Source: Pleurocapsa minor HA4230-MV1 (GTDB lineage Bacteria; Cyanobacteriota; Cyanobacteriia; Cyanobacteriales; Xenococcaceae). Taken from it: a DNA stretch of 64,000 bases. The notes below the pieces were generated by a model that made no database searches, was not told the DNA's origin, and saw only the letters and a program-made list of their open reading frames with translations. This document shows, piece after piece, positions 59,186 through 64,000 of this stretch (its first letter is position 1; each line of letters begins with the position of its first letter). Location of the stretch: contig JAHHHZ010000013.1 of the NCBI GenBank assembly GCA_019359095.1, positions 372,001 through 436,000 on the forward strand. Reading direction: 5' to 3'. Made by a program: the position numbers and the translations under genes.

Positions 59186-60931
59186 ATGCAACCAGTTGAC
59201 TACACGACTTTAATGGCAAGCTGTGCCGAACTAAATCGAGATTGGATTCCCTCGCGGATCGAACAGGTTTACCAGCGCGATCGCTTTACTATTTCTCTCG
59301 CTCTACGTACCCTCAAAGCCAAGCCTTGGTTAACTATTTGCTGGCATCCTGAAGCGGCTCGGATTAACCTTGGCGATCCACCACCCCGCATTAAAGATAC
59401 CTTTACCTTTAGCGATCAACTGCGCCATCAGCTCAAAGGTTTAGCTCTAACGGGAGTTGTGGCGATCGCTCCTTGGGAAAGAGTAATCGACCTCCAGTTT
59501 GCCCAACGCCCAGGAGAAGAGCCTCTATGGCACTTATACGTTGAGATTATGGGAAAACACAGTAATGTCATTTTAACCGATGGTTCACAGCAGATTGTCA
59601 CTCCCGCTAGGCAAATTAGCTCTACTCAGTCTAGCGTACGCCCAATTCAGACGGGACAGCTGTATGAAGTTCCTCCCTCCCTCACAGGTACTACTCCTAA
59701 ATTAGAAGAATCTTTTGCCCGTTGGCAGGAAAGAGTGAGTCTAGTTCCTGGTCAGTTAAAACGTCAATTACTCCAGTCCTATCGTGGCTTAAGTCCTAAA
59801 GTAGCAGCAGAAATGGCGATCGCAGCTGGCTTATCTCCTCAACAGCAGACCGACACTTTGGAATTAGAACATTGGCAAGCATTATTTCGCTATTGGCAAA
59901 AGTGGCTACTTGTCCTGGAACATCAGCAGTTCTCTCCAGGATGGTTAGAGGATGGCTATACAGTTTTGGGCTGGAATAAAACCACCTCGGTAGAGTCAGT
60001 TCAAACACTGCTAAATCTTTACTATACTCAATCAGTCAACCGCCAGCAGTTTCAGCAGTTACACCATCAGCTCAACCAAAAGCTGATCAACCTCTTAAAA
60101 AAACTTAACATCAAAGCAAATACTTTTCGCCAACGTTTAGCACAGTCGGCAGATGCCCAAAGCTATCGTCAGCAAGGAGATTTATTAATGGCGCATCTTC
60201 AGCAATTACAGCCAGGCATGAAGTCGATTACCCTTAATGACTTTGAGACAGGGGAACCGATTAAAATTAAGCTCAATCCTGAAAAAAATCCTGCTCAAAA
60301 TGCTCAATATATATACAAACAGAGCCAAAAACTGAAACGTGCTAAGGATGCAGTCGTTCCCTTATTAGCAGATGTCGAGAGCGAGATTAACTATTTATCT
60401 CAGGTGCAAACAGCTTTAAATCAGCTACAGAGCGAAAATACAGGAAGTGCCGAAGATTTACAGGCTTTAGCCGAGATTAAAGAAGAACTAATTCAACAAG
60501 AATATATCATTGCCGAACGTCAAGAAAGCGATCGCCAAATAGATCGAGACTCTCAACCCTATCGCTTAACTGCACCTTCAGGAGTGCAAATCTGGATTGG
60601 TCGTAATAATCGTCAGAACGATATTTTAACTTTTCGTACGGCGGTGGACTACGATCTCTGGTTTCATACCCAAGAAATTCCTGGAAGTCATGTATTGCTA
60701 CGTCTAGATCCTGGTGCAGTTGCCAGTGAAGCAGATCTTCAATTTACGGCAGACATCGCAGCCTACTATAGTCAAGCCCGTGAAAGTGAGCAAGTTCCCG
60801 TAATCTATACCGAACCAAAACACGTTTATAAACCCAAGGGAGCAAAACCAGGAATGGTGATCTACAAACAAGAAACAGTTATTTGGGGTAGACCACAAGT
60901 AGCTAAAGTTTATCTTACTGGAGCAAATTAG
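59186..60931 (+). CDS. NFACT family protein (Rqc2/FbpA-like)
   Basis: The 581-residue protein has the NFACT-N domain (RFTISLALRTLKAKPWLTIC; LYVEIMGKHSNVILTDGSQQ), a helical hairpin/coiled-coil middle (about 290-440) and a C-terminal NFACT-R (DUF814) domain: YRLTAPSGVQIWIGRNNRQN, YDLWFHTQEIPGSHVLLRLD, KPKGAKPGMVIYKQETVIWG. Bacterial RqcH/FbpA proteins act in ribosome-associated quality control, adding C-terminal Ala tails, and also in fibronectin binding. No signal peptide is present. It is divergent from the RemA-like/gmk pair. Confidence 0.93.
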   Translation: MQPVDYTTLMASCAELNRDWIPSRIEQVYQRDRFTISLALRTLKAKPWLTICWHPEAARINLGDPPPRIKDTFTFSDQLRHQLKGLALTGVVAIAPWERVIDLQFAQRPGEEPLWHLYVEIMGKHSNVILTDGSQQIVTPARQISSTQSSVRPIQTGQLYEVPPSLTGTTPKLEESFARWQERVSLVPGQLKRQLLQSYRGLSPKVAAEMAIAAGLSPQQQTDTLELEHWQALFRYWQKWLLVLEHQQFSPGWLEDGYTVLGWNKTTSVESVQTLLNLYYTQSVNRQQFQQLHHQLNQKLINLLKKLNIKANTFRQRLAQSADAQSYRQQGDLLMAHLQQLQPGMKSITLNDFETGEPIKIKLNPEKNPAQNAQYIYKQSQKLKRAKDAVVPLLADVESEINYLSQVQTALNQLQSENTGSAEDLQALAEIKEELIQQEYIIAERQESDRQIDRDSQPYRLTAPSGVQIWIGRNNRQNDILTFRTAVDYDLWFHTQEIPGSHVLLRLDPGAVASEADLQFTADIAAYYSQARESEQVPVIYTEPKHVYKPKGAKPGMVIYKQETVIWGRPQVAKVYLTGAN

Positions 60932-61013
60932 CGATCGCCAAAGCGAGACTAAATCCGATTGCTCATACTAATTTTATAGCCATCGAACGATAAATTAAGA
61001 CATCTCCTAGTCC

Positions 61014-61052
61014 CTTTACGTCTTTACGTCTTTGCGTCTTTGCGTCTTTGCG
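61014..61052. repeat. TCTTTRCG octamer tandem repeat
   Basis: One partial CTTTACG, one TCTTTACG and three TCTTTGCG units in the spacer upstream of the phytase-like gene. Confidence 0.8.
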
Positions 61053-61187
61053 CGAGATAAAATTTTTAAATTGATAATTACCAATTCTTAATGCGAGCAT
61101 GAAATTCTTAAGCTTAGGGAAACAAATAGTTTGTTTTAATTGTTTTCCAATTTAAGTGGTTTTATCTTCATTCAGAATAATTACACC

Positions 61188-63914
61188 ATGACTAATCAAT
61201 TAGCTGGTTTTGCTTTCTTGCCAGCAGATACTTTCGCAGAAGGTATGCCTGCGGGGGGTGATGACGGCGAGGGTAATCCAATAGATGCCAATGGACGCAC
61301 AGGGCCTTTTGATGGTCAGCCTGTCCAGGGTTTTAGTGGGGTACAGTTTGCACCCGATAATACTGGAGCATTTTGGTTTTTATCTGATAATGGCTTTGGT
61401 GAACAAGGAAATAGTGCTGATTATTTATTGCGAATCTATCAAGCAGACGCCAACTTTACGGGTGTAGAAAATGGTGACGGCACGATCGAAATAGAAAATT
61501 TTATTCAGCTATCAGATCCAAATAATTTAATTGATTTTAATCTAGTTAACGAAGACAGCGAAGACCGTTTGCTTACAGGAGCAGACTTCGATCCTGAATC
61601 TTTGGTAATTGACGATCGGGGTGATATTTGGGTCGGTGACGAATTTGGCCCTTATTTATTGCACTTCAACTCTGATGGTGAGTTATTAGAAGCTCCTATT
61701 GCAACTCCTAATGTTACTAACTTAAATACCCTTAACGGTCAAGATCCTCTGGTTATCGGACATCGTGGCGCAAGTGGTTTATTACCCGAACATACTCTAG
61801 AAGCTTATCGGCTGGCGATCGCTCAAGGGGCAGATTTTATTGAACCAGATTTAGTATCGACTAAAGACGGGGTGTTAATCGTTCGTCACGAGCCTATTTT
61901 AGATGATACGACTAATGTGGCAGAGGTATTTGGCGCAGATCGCATGTCTACCAAAACCCTGGATGGAGAAGAGGTAACAGGCTATTTTGCCGAAGACTTT
62001 ACTTTAGCGGAAATCAAGCAACTACGGGCAGTGCAGCCCCAAGATTCCCGTTCTGATGAGTTTGATGGTGCATTTGAAATTCCTACTTTTGAGGAAGTAA
62101 TTCAATTAGTCCAAGAGACAGAAGCAGAGACAGGGGTCAAGGTTGGCATCTATCCCGAAACCAAGCATCCCACTTTTTTTGACGAACAGGGTTTATCTTT
62201 AGAAGAATCTCTAGTTAAAACTTTACAAGATAGTGGCTTTACCGATCCCAGTCGTATTTTTATTCAGTCTTTTGAAGTTAGTAACTTAATTGAACTCGAA
62301 GCCACTTTATCAGCAGCAGGTTTAGGCGATATTCCTCTGGTTCAGTTATTGGGTAATACGGAAGACGAGGATATCAACGACGGCGGTGGTGGTTTTTCTG
62401 TTCCCTACGATTTTGTAGCTAACTTTAGCCAAGAAACGTTTTCTCAATCAGACGCGGTTGCAACCTATGGTGAAGAGTTACTAACTGCTTTAGGGATTAT
62501 TGGCGAAGACGGAAGTTATCATCCCGAAGTTGGGCAAGGAATTACTTATGGCGACCTTGCCAACCCCGAAGTGATTGAAATAATCAGTAACTACGCTGGT
62601 GGTTTAGGGCCTTGGAAGAATAATATCTTATTACGGTCTGAGTTAGATACACCCGTAGACGGCAATGGCGATGGTAAGGCTGAAATTAGCACCCAGCTAA
62701 CAGGAGAAGTTTTCCCGCTGGTAGATTATGCACACGATGCGGGTTTGCAAGTACATCCCTATACTTTGCGGAATGAAGAACAATTTCTGACCCTGGATGC
62801 TGAGGGAAATCCTCAGACTCCTGAAGATGAGTTCAAACAACTAATTGAGCTGGGAGTCGATGGCTTCTTTACCGACTTTCCTGGCACGGGAGTAGCGGTA
62901 GTAGATTCTGTGACGGGAGAATTTGTTACCTCTCCCCAAAATCCTAATTTAGGTGACGATTTACCTAATTTGGCTCGTTCTCAAGGCTTTGAAGGCATGG
63001 CGTTTAGTCCTGACCGTAAGACTCTTTATCCTTTGTTAGAGGGAACAGTAGACGGCGATCCAGAAAATTCTTTACGCATCTATGAATTTGATGTCGAGTC
63101 ATCTTCTCATCAGGGTTTGCTTGGCTACTATCAGACTACTGATGGTAATCCGATTGGGGACTTTACGCCGATTAACGACCATGAATTTTTGGTGATTGAA
63201 AGAGATGCAAATCAGGGAGAAGAAGCCAAGTTTAAAAAGATCTTCAAAATCGATATTTCTCAGGTAGATGAAAACGGTTTTGTGGCAAAAGAAGAAGTCG
63301 TCGATCTATTAAACATTGATGACCCCAATGACTTCAATGGCGATGGTAAAACAACCTACGATATGCCTTTTACAACTATCGAAAATGTTGTCGTAGTCGA
63401 TCGAGATACCATCCTAGTTGCCAACGATAACAACTATCCTTTTTCCCAAGGAAGAGAAGGAGACATTGATAACAACGAAGTAGCTTTAATCGATTTAGAC
63501 ACCCCTTTAAATTTAGATCCAAATTTAGGAGGAAATGTTGTAAATCCGACACCAATCGAAAATACTGGGGATACAGAACAACCTGCACAAGTAAAGGAAT
63601 TGAATGGCTACGAAGTAGATCCCATTTTTACGCTCGGCGAAGAATCTAACGGTTATACACCTTCAGGAATTTCTGATGGTCTAATTTCTGATGGTCTGGG
63701 TGCTTTTGCCTGGGATACTGACTCCCAACCTGATGATCTCGGTAATTGGGAAACTTCTAGTATTCTTGATGTTTCTGACTTATTTGGGGAAGCATCAGGA
63801 ACGCGCTTTATTTCTGGCACTCAGGCTCATAGCCTGGAAGATGGCATTATTGCTGATGCGGAGCTAGTCCAAGGTGATCGATTAGTTTTCTTAACTACAG
63901 AAACAACTATTTGA
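61188..63914 (+). CDS. Phytase-like esterase domain interrupted by a glycerophosphodiester phosphodiesterase domain
   Basis: The ATG (MTNQLAGFAFLPADTF) is preferred over a TTG 16 codons upstream; the protein is then 908 residues. The first ~185 residues match the esterase-like-phytase propeller (FSGVQFAPDNTGAFWFLSDN; DESLVIDD-type region DPESLVIDDRGDIWVGDEFG). A GDPD TIM barrel follows (about 188-570): VIGHRGASGLLPEHTLEAY, IEPDLVSTKDGVLIVRHEP. The propeller resumes at GFEGMAFSPDRKTLYPLLEG. Calcium-type loops (DGNGDGKAEI; DFNGDGKTTYD) and no signal peptide suggest type I secretion. It may release phosphate from phosphodiesters and phytate-like esters; this is inferred. Confidence 0.85.
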   Translation: MTNQLAGFAFLPADTFAEGMPAGGDDGEGNPIDANGRTGPFDGQPVQGFSGVQFAPDNTGAFWFLSDNGFGEQGNSADYLLRIYQADANFTGVENGDGTIEIENFIQLSDPNNLIDFNLVNEDSEDRLLTGADFDPESLVIDDRGDIWVGDEFGPYLLHFNSDGELLEAPIATPNVTNLNTLNGQDPLVIGHRGASGLLPEHTLEAYRLAIAQGADFIEPDLVSTKDGVLIVRHEPILDDTTNVAEVFGADRMSTKTLDGEEVTGYFAEDFTLAEIKQLRAVQPQDSRSDEFDGAFEIPTFEEVIQLVQETEAETGVKVGIYPETKHPTFFDEQGLSLEESLVKTLQDSGFTDPSRIFIQSFEVSNLIELEATLSAAGLGDIPLVQLLGNTEDEDINDGGGGFSVPYDFVANFSQETFSQSDAVATYGEELLTALGIIGEDGSYHPEVGQGITYGDLANPEVIEIISNYAGGLGPWKNNILLRSELDTPVDGNGDGKAEISTQLTGEVFPLVDYAHDAGLQVHPYTLRNEEQFLTLDAEGNPQTPEDEFKQLIELGVDGFFTDFPGTGVAVVDSVTGEFVTSPQNPNLGDDLPNLARSQGFEGMAFSPDRKTLYPLLEGTVDGDPENSLRIYEFDVESSSHQGLLGYYQTTDGNPIGDFTPINDHEFLVIERDANQGEEAKFKKIFKIDISQVDENGFVAKEEVVDLLNIDDPNDFNGDGKTTYDMPFTTIENVVVVDRDTILVANDNNYPFSQGREGDIDNNEVALIDLDTPLNLDPNLGGNVVNPTPIENTGDTEQPAQVKELNGYEVDPIFTLGEESNGYTPSGISDGLISDGLGAFAWDTDSQPDDLGNWETSSILDVSDLFGEASGTRFISGTQAHSLEDGIIADAELVQGDRLVFLTTETTI

Positions 63915-63946
63915 TCTTTTTTGGCAACAATAAGAAAGATGAAACG

Positions 63947-63987
63947 TGCGATCGCATTTTACTTAAAAAAAACCAGCGCGATCGCAC
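63947..63987. repeat. HIP1-containing 10-bp inverted repeat
   Basis: GTGCGATCGC and GCGATCGCAC face each other 21 bases apart, 33 bases after the phytase-like stop. It could be a transcription-end hairpin or simply two HIP1 sites in opposite context. Confidence 0.5.
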
Positions 63988-64000
63988 AATTTATGTTTAT

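Noticed and set aside
61080-61135. Possible Pho box before the phytase-like gene
   Set aside because: Two ATTCTTAA words occur about 20 bases apart, but the three-unit CTTAACCT-like pattern of cyanobacterial Pho boxes is not present.

Overview
The window is chromosomal DNA of a cyanobacterium. Evidence: psbY, a ferrochelatase with a chlorophyll-binding C-terminal helix, a CRR6-type NDH-1 assembly factor, a plastid-lipid-associated (fibrillin) protein, ferredoxin-dependent sulfite reductase, a FurC/PerR-type regulator, COP23, PilT, a KaiB-like protein, and very frequent HIP1 octamers (GCGATCGC). Moderate AT richness, long spacers and many small interspersed repeats suggest a large-genome unicellular, colonial or baeocytous lineage (for example Pleurocapsales-like), but the order cannot be fixed from sequence reading alone. 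No rRNA, tRNA, CRISPR array, prophage or intact transposase was seen.

Layout. 1-5.4 kb: the end of a nickel-type ureohydrolase, a methyltransferase, HypA and HypB, then a lipoprotein/permease/ATPase ABC importer. This matches the Synechocystis sll1077-sll1082 arrangement, whose ureohydrolase is the Ni-dependent guanidine hydrolase GdmH, so the block is read as guanidine uptake and hydrolysis with its own nickel-loading chaperones. 5.4-12.4 kb: GNAT, CRR6, FurC, sulfite reductase (with a C-terminal DNA-binding-like tail), fibrillin, a PilP-like lipoprotein and a SigF-like sigma factor. 12.9-24.3 kb: SbtA-type bicarbonate permease, DUF2817 peptidase, RibD-type reductase, Cache histidine kinase, QueA, a KaiB-domain protein beside PilT, and WecB. 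24.3-33.5 kb: CHAT protease-like protein with a TpsB outer-membrane transporter, COP23, a TPR membrane protein, psbY (too short for routine ORF calling) and a DUF1517 protein. 33.6-35.7 kb: thiamine genes thiS and thiE plus a VOC-like protein.

35.8-41 kb is the accessory part. It holds a GFA-family gene broken by a 71-nt repeat insertion, a 75-bp palindromic element, and three glycosyltransferase genes, the first with an in-frame TAA. 41-64 kb returns to housekeeping and metabolism: YqeG, PRC-barrel, HemH, Rpe, uracil-DNA glycosylase-like, SfsA, M48 peptidase, DinB, GTPase, PgpH-like 7TM-HD protein, a degenerate ADP-ribosylglycohydrolase-like protein, YbjQ, WecG, YwlC/Sua5, LarC, Gmk with a RemA-like protein, an NFACT protein, and a phytase-like propeller split by a GDPD domain.

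Threads across the window: nickel handling (GdmH, HypA, HypB, LarC); surface glycan and secretion functions (WecB, WecG, three glycosyltransferases, TpsB, PilT, SigF-like); and a family of modular repeats (core CCTAAAGGAT plus CTTCGCGACGCGAAG-like pieces) that has extended hypB, destroyed a GFA gene and occupies at least a dozen spacers. Heptamer/octamer tandem repeats form a second repeat class.
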